In this document: piece after piece, positions 6,513-13,792 of the stretch
Numbering within the stretch: position 1 is the stretch's first letter
How the letters are laid out: every line of letters starts with the position of its first letter
From: Microcystis sp. T1-4
GTDB lineage: Bacteria > Cyanobacteriota > Cyanobacteriia > Cyanobacteriales > Microcystaceae
Reading direction: 5' to 3'
Assembly (NCBI RefSeq): GCF_000297435.1
Contig: NZ_CAIP01000150.1
Span: 1 to 13,850, forward strand
DNA: 13,850 nucleotides
Made by a program: the position numbers and the translations under genes
Notes under the pieces: generated by a model
The model's input: only the letters and a program-made list of their open reading frames with translations
What the model was told of the DNA's origin: nothing
Database searches by the model: none

Positions 6513-9002
6513 ATGCCAACTGTCAATCCCCTAGATCTCAACACTTCGGTCGGCCTCTATGTCATCTACTTTGGCCGCGCCACCTCGTCTTCAGACCTCA
6601 ACAATGCCGTTGCCGCTGGTCAGGCGGGGGTAACCAACGTTGATTTAGCGATCCAGTTTGGATCGTCCCAAGAAGCCAAAACAAAATACCCTTTCTTACA
6701 AAGCCCTCTCCTTGGCAATGTAGACGAGTTTATTAACCAAATTTATCAGAATATGTTTGCCCGGAACGCCGATGCTGACGGATTGGCTTTCTGGCGCACA
6801 CAACTCCTAGCTGCCCAAGGTTCACCCCAGGCCGTTGCTTTATTTATTCTGGATGTTGCCCAAGGAGCCAAACCAGATTCTGATGACTTTAAGGCCCTTC
6901 AGAATAAAGCGGATGTAGCCCTAGATTTTTCTAAACAGGCCTTAAATAAAGGGGTCAACTTTGATTCTACCCTAGCTCAGTCCTCGGCCAGCAACATTGC
7001 CACCGTCAATTCTACTCAGGCCACCAGAGATGCCGCCATTGCACAGAATACCGTGATTATTGCTGGCTCTGGCGGTGGCGGTGGTCAAACCTTCGTCTTC
7101 ACAACCGGACTTGATAATCTACCAGGTACGCCGGGTAACGATACCTTCAACGGAGACAACAGTGGCGGGGTTGCTCAGCAGACTGTTCAACTCGGCGATG
7201 TGGCCAACGGTGGCGAGGGAACGGACACCTTTAATTACTTTGGTCCTACCGATAATGTTCTACCGCAACTCTCCAACATCGAGAATGTTAACTTGATTCA
7301 GGGGCGTGCTGATACTCTCACCGCAACCGCAGCCTTTGATTTCTCAGCGGCAGCTGGCAAAGGTCTCAAGAGTGTAACCGTTGATACCCTCGTACTAGGT
7401 GCTGCCACTACGACCACGACCATTCAAGGAATTGGTGGGGTGGGGTTAACACTCAAAGGTAATTTTAACAGCAACAATCTAACTGCTAATTTTGGCAATT
7501 CGGCAACGGAAGCCCAGATTGGGACCAACGCAGTGAACAAAGGTGGCACGCTTACTGTGCAAGGGAATAAACTCACTACCCTCAATTTTACCGCCACGGG
7601 ATCCAGTACGTTCACTAAGCTCGTTACTACTGCCCTCGATGCAGGAGCGGTCAACACAATCAAAGTCTCTGGTGATGGCAAATCTTTGAGTTTTTCCGAT
7701 AATGTGGCGGTGGCGAACTCCATCAAAACCATTGATGCGTCAGGCTTAACGGCGGGCGGACTGACGGTAGCATTTGGAACTGGGATTACCTCTTTCAAAG
7801 GTGGTAAAGGCGATGACATCGTTCGTTCCAATACCCTTACTACCACAACAGACTCTGCCGTTGATGCCGGAGAAGGCACAAAAGATCGACTGATTGTTAA
7901 TACCACCGCCGATGTGAACACGACGGCCAGGGCGAATGTTTATGCTAACTTCGAGGTGTTACAGTCTGATGGTCAGCAAGTAGATCTGGACTTGTTTGCC
8001 AAATCGCCTTTTGTCGCTCTCCGCTCTGCTGGTGCCTCGGTTTTCAACAACGTAACAGCCACTCAAGCTGGGGACGTGACGATCTTTGCTAATGCCACAC
8101 CAACCTTTAACTTAAAAACAGCGACCGGAACTTCAGATACGCTCAATATTACCGTGAGCGATGGTCTAGAAGCTGTTAACAATCTTACCATTACGAACCT
8201 CACTGCTCCTAATGTTGAGATTCTCAAATTTACCACGACTGATAATACGACCGTAAACACTCTCCTTAATGCCCCGTCTGCCAGTACGATTACGGCAACA
8301 GGTGCGGGGACGTTTAATTTGACGACTGGTGCCCGAGAATTGGGAACCGGTTTCAGCATTGATGCGTCTGCGGTTACGGCTAACGTCACTATTGATGCCT
8401 CAGCAGGGACTGTGAACGGTGCAATTATCAAAGGGGCAAGCTCATCACCTGCGGCTGTCAACACATTAACTGGCTCCGCTCAAAATGACGGTATCACGGG
8501 CGGTAGTGGCTCCGACTTGTTACGGGGTAATGCGGGACAAGATACGTTGACCGGTGGGGCGGGAGTTGATCAATTTATCTACGGTGGCGGTTCTGCCAAC
8601 AATAAAGGCACTGCTAATGTTGACCGCATCGCAGACTTTGCTGCTGGTGTGGGTGGAGATCAATTCAAATTTACAACCCGCGCAAACGAATTCCTCAATG
8701 GTCTTACCTTTAACGCTAATGCGACCGTCAACATCAACACGGCTCAGACCATTGGTACAGCCGCTGATATTAATGCTGTCTTTGCTGGTATTACTGCGAT
8801 TACCGCCTCTACTAATGCCACACTGCAAACGGTTTTAGTGACCGTTTCTGCTGGTTCTGTTGCTGGAACTTACCTCTATGCGAACGATGGTGCTGGTGCG
8901 GTGAGCAATGCTGATGACTTCTTAGTCAACGTTTCGGGTATTACTGGAACTCTGAGTGTAACTCCTACCACAGGAAACTTTATCTTTGAGAATTTTGTCT
9001 AA
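6513..9002 (+). CDS. S-layer/RTX-like secreted surface protein, DUF4214 N-terminus
   Basis: The 829-residue protein has no Cys and is rich in Thr, Ala, Asn and Gly. Residues 1-137 form two DUF4214-like units (LYVIYFGRATSSSDLNNAV from 15; FINQIYQNMFARNADADGL from 73). After a linker with SGGGGGQ, a segment TTGLDNLPGTPGNDTFNGDN, then GGEGTDTFNY and LSNIENVNL, resembles RsaA-type S-layer and RTX beta-helix domains. A nonapeptide core GGKGDD lies at 430-435 and a cluster LTGSAQND...GGSGSDLLRGNAGQDTL...GGAGVDQF at about 652-688, the calcium-binding RTX motif. The tail ends GNFIFENFV, which fits an uncleaved type I secretion signal; no N-terminal signal peptide is seen. It probably reaches the cell surface through a TolC/HlyBD-type exporter encoded elsewhere. 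Strong promoter and terminator suggest abundant expression. It may be the S-layer or another RTX adhesin. Confidence 0.88.
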   Translation: MPTVNPLDLNTSVGLYVIYFGRATSSSDLNNAVAAGQAGVTNVDLAIQFGSSQEAKTKYPFLQSPLLGNVDEFINQIYQNMFARNADADGLAFWRTQLLAAQGSPQAVALFILDVAQGAKPDSDDFKALQNKADVALDFSKQALNKGVNFDSTLAQSSASNIATVNSTQATRDAAIAQNTVIIAGSGGGGGQTFVFTTGLDNLPGTPGNDTFNGDNSGGVAQQTVQLGDVANGGEGTDTFNYFGPTDNVLPQLSNIENVNLIQGRADTLTATAAFDFSAAAGKGLKSVTVDTLVLGAATTTTTIQGIGGVGLTLKGNFNSNNLTANFGNSATEAQIGTNAVNKGGTLTVQGNKLTTLNFTATGSSTFTKLVTTALDAGAVNTIKVSGDGKSLSFSDNVAVANSIKTIDASGLTAGGLTVAFGTGITSFKGGKGDDIVRSNTLTTTTDSAVDAGEGTKDRLIVNTTADVNTTARANVYANFEVLQSDGQQVDLDLFAKSPFVALRSAGASVFNNVTATQAGDVTIFANATPTFNLKTATGTSDTLNITVSDGLEAVNNLTITNLTAPNVEILKFTTTDNTTVNTLLNAPSASTITATGAGTFNLTTGARELGTGFSIDASAVTANVTIDASAGTVNGAIIKGASSSPAAVNTLTGSAQNDGITGGSGSDLLRGNAGQDTLTGGAGVDQFIYGGGSANNKGTANVDRIADFAAGVGGDQFKFTTRANEFLNGLTFNANATVNINTAQTIGTAADINAVFAGITAITASTNATLQTVLVTVSAGSVAGTYLYANDGAGAVSNADDFLVNVSGITGTLSVTPTTGNFIFENFV

Positions 9003-9027
9003 ATTCAGTCATAAAGAACCTTAATTG

Positions 9028-9064
9028 AACGCTCTTAATCTCGAAATAAGGGCGTTTTTTTTTG
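9028..9064 (+). terminator. Intrinsic terminator of the surface-protein gene
   Basis: AACGCTCTTA (9028-9037) pairs with TAAGGGCGTT (9047-9056), ten pairs with one G-U, around a 9-nt loop, and runs into a tract of ten T (9055-9064). It lies 26 nt after the stop codon. Confidence 0.9.
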
Positions 9065-9071
9065 GTTATTT

Positions 9072-9116
9072 AGAGCCGGAAGATAGTCAAGAATAAATTA
9101 GACTAAATCCGGTTCT
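9072..9116. repeat. Interrupted inverted repeat after the terminator
   Basis: AGAGCCGGA (9072-9080) with TCCGGTTCT (9108-9116), eight of nine pairs, encloses TAGTC (9084-9088) with GACTA (9101-9105). The ACTAAATCCGG part resembles the ends of the small element at 9298-9410, so this may be a relic of the same repeat type. It may instead act as an extra RNA hairpin. Confidence 0.4.
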
Positions 9117-9191
9117 TCGTTACTTGGTATGGTTCGATAGGGGGGCATAAATCGACTGAATCCTTATTTGGCAAAAGATTTAATTGATTAG

Positions 9192-9207
9192 TTCGCTCTA
9201 GAGCGAA
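9192..9207. promoter_or_regulatory. Perfect 16-bp palindrome, operator-like
   Basis: TTCGCTCTAGAGCGAA is a perfect dyad. A TTGACA follows at 9213-9218, but the nearest -10-like sequence (TATAGG, 9242) is 23 bp away, too far for a normal promoter. No intact gene follows. It may be the control site of a lost gene. Confidence 0.3.
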
Positions 9208-9229
9208 AACAGTTGACAAAAATCGCAGC

Positions 9230-9251
9230 AACCCCTGTCTCTATAGGGGTT
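9230..9251. repeat. Small GC-stem hairpin
   Basis: AACCCCT (9230-9236) and AGGGGTT (9245-9251) form a perfect 7-bp stem with an 8-nt loop. No T tract follows on the + strand. Function unknown. Confidence 0.35.
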
Positions 9252-9297
9252 TCATTCCTTATAACCCCGTCCATTGCATAAGACAAACCGAAGATCC

Positions 9298-9410
9298 CTA
9301 AATCCGGTTATTAAAAACTGATTATTTATTCCCCTTTTTGCATGAGTGCATGAGTAGAAAACGGGTTTCTCCGAGAAACCTGTTTTCTGTGCGTTGCTCA
9401 ACGGATTTAG
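9298..9410. mobile_element. Small MITE with internal 15-bp hairpin
   Basis: Ends CTAAATCCG (9298-9306) and CGGATTTAG (9402-9410) are exact 9-bp inverted repeats. Inside, AGAAAACGGGTTTCT (9356-9370) and AGAAACCTGTTTTCT (9374-9388) form a 15-bp stem with one G-U and a 3-nt CCG loop. The 113-bp length, inverted ends and lack of coding fit a non-autonomous element. No clear target duplication is visible. The element lies just before the gene-end remnant at 9411. Confidence 0.5.
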
Positions 9411-9548
9411 TATCAACAAAGATATCGTTATGCGGCCAATTATTTTATCGAAAAAGTAGGCAAAGAAATTAGTTATTGGAATGATGACCAAATCTCGGAT
9501 TTAGAGTTAAAATCATTAGGGGAAACCATTCATTTTCTAACCAGCTAA
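9411..9548 (+). pseudogene. C-terminal remnant of an unidentified protein
   Basis: Forty-five codons read RYAANYFIEKVGKEISYWND, then ISDLELKSLGETIHFLTS and a TAA at 9546-9548, with an in-frame TAG right before 9411, at the edge of the inverted-repeat element. The composition is protein-like (amphipathic, ends in a plausible helix), but I do not recognise the family and there is no start codon. It overlaps the stop of the convergent phzF-like gene by a few bases. Likely the tail of a gene cut by the element. Confidence 0.35.
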
Positions 9549-10468
9549 AGTCTTTCCCCATCGGGAATTATCATCTTACCTTGGCAGACTAGAACTGATG
9601 CACCACCCACAGAAACTTCCGTAATTGACCGGTTATTTTTCTGAAACTTTAATTGTATGGTGCTTGGTCTGCCCATTTCCACCCCTTGGATTATTGTCCA
9701 TTGATTCATCCCTTCCCTAGAAGATTCTAAAGCCCCTAGGTAGCCCGCCAAAGCGGCCACAGCCGAACCAGTGGCGGGATCTTCCATAACTCCCAAACCG
9801 GGGGCAAACATTCGGCCATAGAGACGAGATTGGGGTGATTCTGGGTCAAAACAGCAGACAAAAAGGGAATTAGCGGGGGATTGGCCTAATAATGATGACC
9901 AGAGACTTAGATTTAGTTTTATTCTCCCTAAAATATCGCGATTTTTGACGGGGATGAATAAAAAAGGAAGGCCACAGGAAAAGGCGCGGGGGGGATAACC
10001 AGGTAAGAAATCGGCAACGCTTAGGGAAAGAATCGCCGCTAAATCATCGAGAGCATAATTATCCGTCACTAATTCTGGCAATTGTGCCACTTTTAACTCA
10101 CTATAGACCGGTTTTTCCCCCTCCATGAGAATTTTTACCGGTACTAAACCGACTCCTTCCTCCAGATAAATCGTGGTTTCTTGGTGGGGGGGAATAGCAC
10201 CGATTAGGGCTAAAATATAGGCCGTGCCGACGGTAGGATGCCCTGCAAAGGGTAATTCGATACTGGGGGTGAAGATCCGGACTTTTTTGCTGCCTTGGTC
10301 TGTTTCTGGCGTAAAAACGAAGACTGTCTCTGAGAAGTTAAATTCGGCGGCGATTTTTTGCATCTGGGTGTGGGTTAATCCAGACGCTTCCGGAAAAACC
10401 GCCAGGGGATTACCGCCAAAAATGCGATCGCTAAAAACATCGGCGGTATAGTAGGAATAGGTAGGCAC
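9545..10468 (-). CDS. PhzF-family isomerase/epimerase-like protein
   Basis: With the chosen start the protein has 307 residues, normal for the PhzF family (diaminopimelate-epimerase fold; the best-known member isomerises trans-2,3-dihydro-3-hydroxyanthranilate in phenazine synthesis). Motifs in order: PTYSYYTADVFSDRIFGGNP at the start, catalytic Glu in FNFSETVFV (E47), the IELPFAGHPTVGTA turn, SCGLPFLFIPV, and DPATGSAVAALAGYLG. The frame extends to a TTG at 10546, but those 26 codons lie in the IS remnant; GTG at 10466-10468 gives the usual family N-terminus and is preferred, although no good Shine-Dalgarno precedes it. No phenazine genes are nearby, so the substrate is unknown. One HIP1 site lies inside the gene (10424). 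Confidence 0.85.
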   Translation of the reverse strand: MPTYSYYTADVFSDRIFGGNPLAVFPEASGLTHTQMQKIAAEFNFSETVFVFTPETDQGSKKVRIFTPSIELPFAGHPTVGTAYILALIGAIPPHQETTIYLEEGVGLVPVKILMEGEKPVYSELKVAQLPELVTDNYALDDLAAILSLSVADFLPGYPPRAFSCGLPFLFIPVKNRDILGRIKLNLSLWSSLLGQSPANSLFVCCFDPESPQSRLYGRMFAPGLGVMEDPATGSAVAALAGYLGALESSREGMNQWTIIQGVEMGRPSTIQLKFQKNNRSITEVSVGGASVLVCQGKMIIPDGERL

Positions 10469-10527
10469 GCGGGGGATAGAGCAACAGTTATCGGAGAATT
10501 CTTTGATCTTACAACTATTTTCACCCG

Positions 10528-10731
10528 TGGATGAGATAGTCCCCAAGTCTGGCTGATATCATGTAACCTTCGCAGTCCCAACCAAATAGTTTTAACACCT
10601 GGTTCACCGTCGCCTTTTCTCGCTAAAAAACCCCCGAGAGAAGCCATCATTTTGACCCCTGAAGCTTGACAATAGGGTGAATTGCCCAAATCAGAGCCGG
10701 CACTTGCGGCGGCTAGATTGGCCGAGGCTTG
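10528..10731 (-). pseudogene. C-terminal remnant of an IS4/Tn5-like transposase
   Basis: The - strand frame reads YCQASGVKMMASLGGFLARK, then GDGEPGVKTIWLGLRRLHDI and SQTWGLSHP. The GGFL-RKGDGEPGVKT-W-GLRRLHDI pattern is the usual end of an IS4-family (Tn5-like) transposase. The frame opens after a TGA at 10734-10732 and the rest of the gene, with the DDE residues, is missing. The original stop is lost, and the frame runs on into phzF DNA in another phase. No terminal inverted repeat was recognised. Confidence 0.7.
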
Positions 10732-10811
10732 TCATACACTTGTACTAAATGCCCAGCCAAGTTTTCCACAATACGGATTAATCTTTTCGGCTCTTCACTC
10801 CCCAACCCCCC

Positions 10812-10835
10812 ACTGATTACTGTTTACTGCTTACT
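10812..10835 (+). repeat. Degenerate heptad repeat, ACTGNTT type
   Basis: ACTGATT-ACTGTTT-ACTGCTT-ACT has a strict 7-bp step and lies 18 bp after the gpsA stop. It belongs to the same sequence type as the array at 13724. Confidence 0.6.
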
Positions 10836-10852
10836 AAAAAATCTCTTGTCTC

Positions 10853-11782
10853 TTAATCAAATTCTGCTTTTAAATCCCGACGCATCAATTCATAAACGGC
10901 AACTTGGGGAGAAATTTCCCCGCGCAAAAGACAATCAACTTGACAGGTAATCGGTACATATAAATTTTTTTCTTGGGCAATTCTCATCAAAACTTCTGTG
11001 GTATTTATTCCCTCGGCAGTTCCCTCTAATTTCGCTAAAACTTCTGGCAAAGATAAACCTAAAGCTAATTGATAACCCACTTGATAATTGCGAGATAAAG
11101 GACTATTACAGGTGGCTAATAAATCCCCTAAACCCGATAAACCGAAGAAAGTTTCTTGACAACCTCCTAGACAAGTTCCCACCCGAACTATTTCCGGTAA
11201 AGCGCGAGTTAACAGGGCAGATTTAGCATTAGTACCTAACTGTAAACCATCACAAACCCCAGATGCGATCGCCATGACATTTTTAAGAGTGCCACCTAAC
11301 TCTGTTCCCAAGGGATCGCTATTCAGATAAACCCGAAAAGATTCCCCAGATAATAATTTTTGTAACAATATTGCTGCTTTTTGCTGATAACTTGCTACCA
11401 CCGTAGCGGCGGGTAAACCTTGATTAATTTCTTTAGCTAAATTGGGACCGGAAAGAACCACAAGGGGATGAGCGGGAAAAGCTTGATTCCACAGATGAAA
11501 GGGGGTACGAGTGGTGATTGGCTCTAATCCTTTAGTAGCGGTGACGATAATTATGCGAGAATTTAATTGTAATTGCTGTAATTTTTCGATCATTGGAACA
11601 ACTCCTTTAATCGAAACGGCCGAAATAATTACGTCAGTATCTGCTATAATAGCCCCTAAATCTTCCCCGGTATGACGGGACCAAACCCTAACAGCTAAGT
11701 GATTACGTCTAGCCAAATTAGCCAGAGTTTGCCCCCAAATTCCCCCACCTATAACCGTAATTTTCTTGGCATTTTCTAACAA
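10853..11782 (-). CDS. gpsA: NAD(P)-dependent glycerol-3-phosphate dehydrogenase
   Basis: The 309-residue protein reduces dihydroxyacetone phosphate to sn-glycerol 3-phosphate for membrane lipid synthesis in the cytosol. The N-terminal Rossmann motif is VIGGGIWGQTLANLA (GGGIWG at 12-17). Further marks are VTATKGLEP, VLSGPNLAKEI, the catalytic Lys in GTLKNVMAIASGVCDGL (K167), GLSGLGDLLATC, NYQVGYQLALG, and EGINTTEV near the C-terminus. Length is close to normal, at the short end. The start is TTG (11780-11782), fixed by a strong GGAGGAG 8 nt upstream; there is no in-frame ATG near. A HIP1 site lies at 11265-11272. It appears monocistronic between a transposase remnant and the divergent Nudix gene. 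Confidence 0.93.
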   Translation of the reverse strand: MLENAKKITVIGGGIWGQTLANLARRNHLAVRVWSRHTGEDLGAIIADTDVIISAVSIKGVVPMIEKLQQLQLNSRIIIVTATKGLEPITTRTPFHLWNQAFPAHPLVVLSGPNLAKEINQGLPAATVVASYQQKAAILLQKLLSGESFRVYLNSDPLGTELGGTLKNVMAIASGVCDGLQLGTNAKSALLTRALPEIVRVGTCLGGCQETFFGLSGLGDLLATCNSPLSRNYQVGYQLALGLSLPEVLAKLEGTAEGINTTEVLMRIAQEKNLYVPITCQVDCLLRGEISPQVAVYELMRRDLKAEFD

Positions 11783-11790
11783 CTTTTATT

Positions 11791-11800
11791 CTCCTCCTTA
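11791..11800 (-). promoter_or_regulatory. Strong ribosome site deciding the gpsA TTG start
   Basis: The - strand reads TAAGGAGGAG, ending 8 nt before the TTG. This is the best Shine-Dalgarno in the window and compensates for the weak start codon. Confidence 0.8.
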
Positions 11801-11819
11801 TTAGTGATCCCTGATCAGT
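11799..11819 (-). repeat. Degenerate heptads before the gpsA ribosome site
   Basis: On the - strand ACTGATC-AGGGATC-ACTAATA, three 7-bp steps, runs directly into AAGGAGGAG. Divergent copies; the reading as repeats rests on similar arrays at 11991 and 13724. Confidence 0.35.
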
Positions 11820-11916
11820 GACTGGTTAGAAATGATTCGATTGTAAGATTATGAGTGTTAAATGGAATTATTGACCGATTACTGATAAGTAGGTAGGTGT
11901 TAAGAGTTGTCAGACA

Positions 11917-11935
11917 CCCCCCTTATCAAGGGGGG
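11917..11935. repeat. C6/G6 hairpin palindrome
   Basis: CCCCCCTT-ATC-AAGGGGGG is a perfect 8-bp stem with a 3-nt loop, a form seen often between cyanobacterial genes. No T tract follows, so it is more likely a dispersed palindrome than a terminator. It sits between the divergent gpsA and Nudix genes. Confidence 0.6.
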
Positions 11936-11990
11936 GCAGGGGGTATCAGAGGCAAAATCTATCTTCTATTTAATTATAACTACTTACTTA

Positions 11991-12011
11991 ACTGTTCACT
12001 GATAACTGAAA
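11991..12011 (+). repeat. Heptad repeat directly before the Nudix start
   Basis: ACTGTTC-ACTGATA-ACTGAAA, three exact 7-bp steps, ends 3 bp before the ATG at 12015 and occupies the place of a ribosome site. Two further heptads, ACCGATT-ACTGATA, lie at 11874-11887. Confidence 0.6.
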
Positions 12012-12014
12012 AAA

Positions 12015-12446
12015 ATGACAACCTATCGCAATCCTGCCCCTACTGTTGATATTATCATCGAACTGATCGACTCGCCCCACCGTCCGATCGTACTAATTGA
12101 GAGAAAAAATCCGCCCTTTGGCTGGGCAATTCCGGGGGGATTCGTGGACTACGGTGAGTCGGTGGAAACGGCGGCCATTCGGGAAGCTTACGAGGAAATC
12201 AGTTTAGAGGTGCAGTTAATCGAGCAATTTCACGTCTATTCCGATCCTAACCGCGATCCGCGTCAACACACCATTAGTATTGTTTTTATCGCCACGGCAA
12301 AAGGCAAACCGATTGCTGCCGATGATGCCAAAAAAGTGGGGATTTTTCATCTCTGGGAATTCCCCCAACCCTTATGCTTTGATCACGATCGCATTCTCAA
12401 TGATTATCGTCGTTATCGGGATTATCAAATTCGTCCCACACATTAA
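12015..12446 (+). CDS. Nudix hydrolase
   Basis: The 143-residue protein hydrolyses nucleoside diphosphates linked to another group; a role as ADP-ribose/NDP-sugar pyrophosphatase or house-cleaning enzyme is likely, but the substrate is not set by sequence. The Nudix box spans residues 42-64 (GFVDYGESVETAAIREAYEE followed by ISL). All Glu/Arg positions of G-x5-E-x7-R-E-U-x-E-E-x-G-U are present, while the last Gly is Ser63. PFGWAIPGG precedes the box and HTISIVFIATAKG follows, the usual strand after it. No Shine-Dalgarno is seen; the ATG follows a heptad repeat and a run of A. It converges with the permease gene, 60 bp apart. Confidence 0.92.
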   Translation: MTTYRNPAPTVDIIIELIDSPHRPIVLIERKNPPFGWAIPGGFVDYGESVETAAIREAYEEISLEVQLIEQFHVYSDPNRDPRQHTISIVFIATAKGKPIAADDAKKVGIFHLWEFPQPLCFDHDRILNDYRRYRDYQIRPTH

Positions 12447-12506
12447 ACCCCAACTTAGCTATAAAAGCAATCCTTGCCAAAAACGTCCCCGAAAAAACTT
12501 AAAAAA

Positions 12507-13724
12507 TTATACACTTCTGAGAGCGACAATCGGTTCCAATTTAGAGGCACGATAGGCGGGAAAAACGCCGAAAAAGAGACCAATACCCGTGGAAACGCTC
12601 AAAGACAGGGCGACGGCGCTGGCGGAAACAGTGGCAGCCAGGGGAGAGAAACTGGAGACGAGAACGATCGCTCCTGCACCGAAGAGAATACCAAACGCAC
12701 CGCCGGCGATGGAAACGAGAGTTGATTCAATCAGAAATTGTAGGAGAATATCCTGTTCTCTGGCTCCGATCGCTTTTCTTAGTCCGATTTCCCCGGTTCT
12801 TTCCGAAACCGAAACGAGCATAATATTCATCACCCCGATACCCCCGACAATTAGGGAAATACCGGCGATTAGAGCCAAAAGTAGGGTTAGACCCTTGGTA
12901 ATCGTGTCGAAGATTTCGATCATCTGTTTAGCAGTTTCGACGCGAAAATCATCCTCAGCGACGATTTTATGGCGTAAACGCAGAAGATTCTGGATTTGGA
13001 ACTTAGCAGCGCGGATTTCCTCCCCCGATCGCGCAGTGAGACTAATCCAACTCAACTCGACACCGTAGGGTCCGGTTTTGCCCACCAGTTGCGAGTTCAT
13101 GGTACTGAGGGGAATAATCAGCATTTCATCCTGATTACTGCCAAAAAAGGAGCCTTTCGCCTCTAAAATCCCGATCACCTCAAAACTGAGATTTTTGATC
13201 CGCAGCTGTTGACCGAGGGGATTTTGGGTGGGGAAAAGTTGCGCCGCCACTTCAGTGCCGATTACCGTTACCCGTTTGTTGCGGGCTAGATCGATATTAT
13301 TGATAAAACGACCTTTTTCTAGGGTAAAATTGCGGACAGAAGCGTATTCTGAGGTGCTTCCCGTCACTAGAGCCGTCATGTTGCGATTACGATGGGAAAT
13401 CAGGAAACGAGCGTTTATTTCCGGAGCGACTTCAGCGACGGTGGGAACCTGTTCAGCGATCGCTTGAGCATCGGCTAAAACTAAGGTTTTCGGTAAATCA
13501 ACGGTGGTATTGCGTGCTTGTCGCGACCCCGGCACCACAAAAAGGGTATTGGGTCCCAAGTTAGCAAACTGGTCATTGGCTAAGGTTTGCGCCCCTTGGC
13601 CAATCCCGATCATGGCCACCACCGAAGCGTTACCGATGATAATTCCTAACATGGTCAGGCCGCTACGCACTTTATTAGCCCTTAGGGTGGAGACGGCCAT
13701 TTTTAAACTTTCGACGATAAACAT
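12507..13724 (-). CDS. MacB/FtsX-type ABC transporter permease
   Basis: The 405-residue inner-membrane protein has the MacB-type permease layout: TM1 in MLGIIIGNASVVAMIGIGQG (about 25-44), a large periplasmic MacB_PCD domain (about 45-270), then the FtsX domain with TM2 (LLLALIAGISLIVGGIGVMN), the SERTGEIGLRKAIGA coupling loop, TM3 (IESTLVSIAGGAFGILFGAG) and TM4 (STGIGLFFGVFPAYRASKL), ending in PIVALRSV. There is no ATPase domain, so it needs a separate MacB/LolD-type ATPase and probably a membrane-fusion protein, likely encoded beyond the right edge of the window. It would export peptides, lipids or toxins, or act as a mechanotransducer. The ATG (13722-13724) lies at the edge of a heptanucleotide array with no Shine-Dalgarno. 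MFIVESLKMAVSTL is a normal family N-terminus. Confidence 0.92.
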   Translation of the reverse strand: MFIVESLKMAVSTLRANKVRSGLTMLGIIIGNASVVAMIGIGQGAQTLANDQFANLGPNTLFVVPGSRQARNTTVDLPKTLVLADAQAIAEQVPTVAEVAPEINARFLISHRNRNMTALVTGSTSEYASVRNFTLEKGRFINNIDLARNKRVTVIGTEVAAQLFPTQNPLGQQLRIKNLSFEVIGILEAKGSFFGSNQDEMLIIPLSTMNSQLVGKTGPYGVELSWISLTARSGEEIRAAKFQIQNLLRLRHKIVAEDDFRVETAKQMIEIFDTITKGLTLLLALIAGISLIVGGIGVMNIMLVSVSERTGEIGLRKAIGAREQDILLQFLIESTLVSIAGGAFGILFGAGAIVLVSSFSPLAATVSASAVALSLSVSTGIGLFFGVFPAYRASKLEPIVALRSV

Positions 13725-13792
13725 ATCAGTTATCAGTTATCAGTTATCAGTTATCAGTTATCAGTTATCAGTTATCAGTTATCAGTTATCAG
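13724..13792. repeat. Heptanucleotide array (TATCAGT), 9 full copies plus 6 bases
   Basis: Nine perfect TATCAGT units start at 13724, 13731 and so on to 13780, followed by TATCAG. On the permease strand the unit is ACTGATA, and the last unit shares its base with the A of the start codon. This is an STRR-type repeat as known from cyanobacteria. The perfect identity suggests recent expansion. Confidence 0.95.

Noticed and set aside
7424..8464. Long open frames on the - strand opposite the surface-protein gene
   Set aside because: They lie wholly antisense to a well-supported gene, have low-complexity Val/Ala/Pro/Ser-rich translations mirroring its Thr/Asn/Ala codons, and lack ribosome sites.
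9230..9251. Intrinsic terminator
   Set aside because: The stem is good but no T tract follows on either strand and no gene ends nearby.
12474..13068. + strand open frames opposite the permease
   Set aside because: Antisense shadows of the MacB-like gene, with Arg/Ser-rich composition and no family motif.
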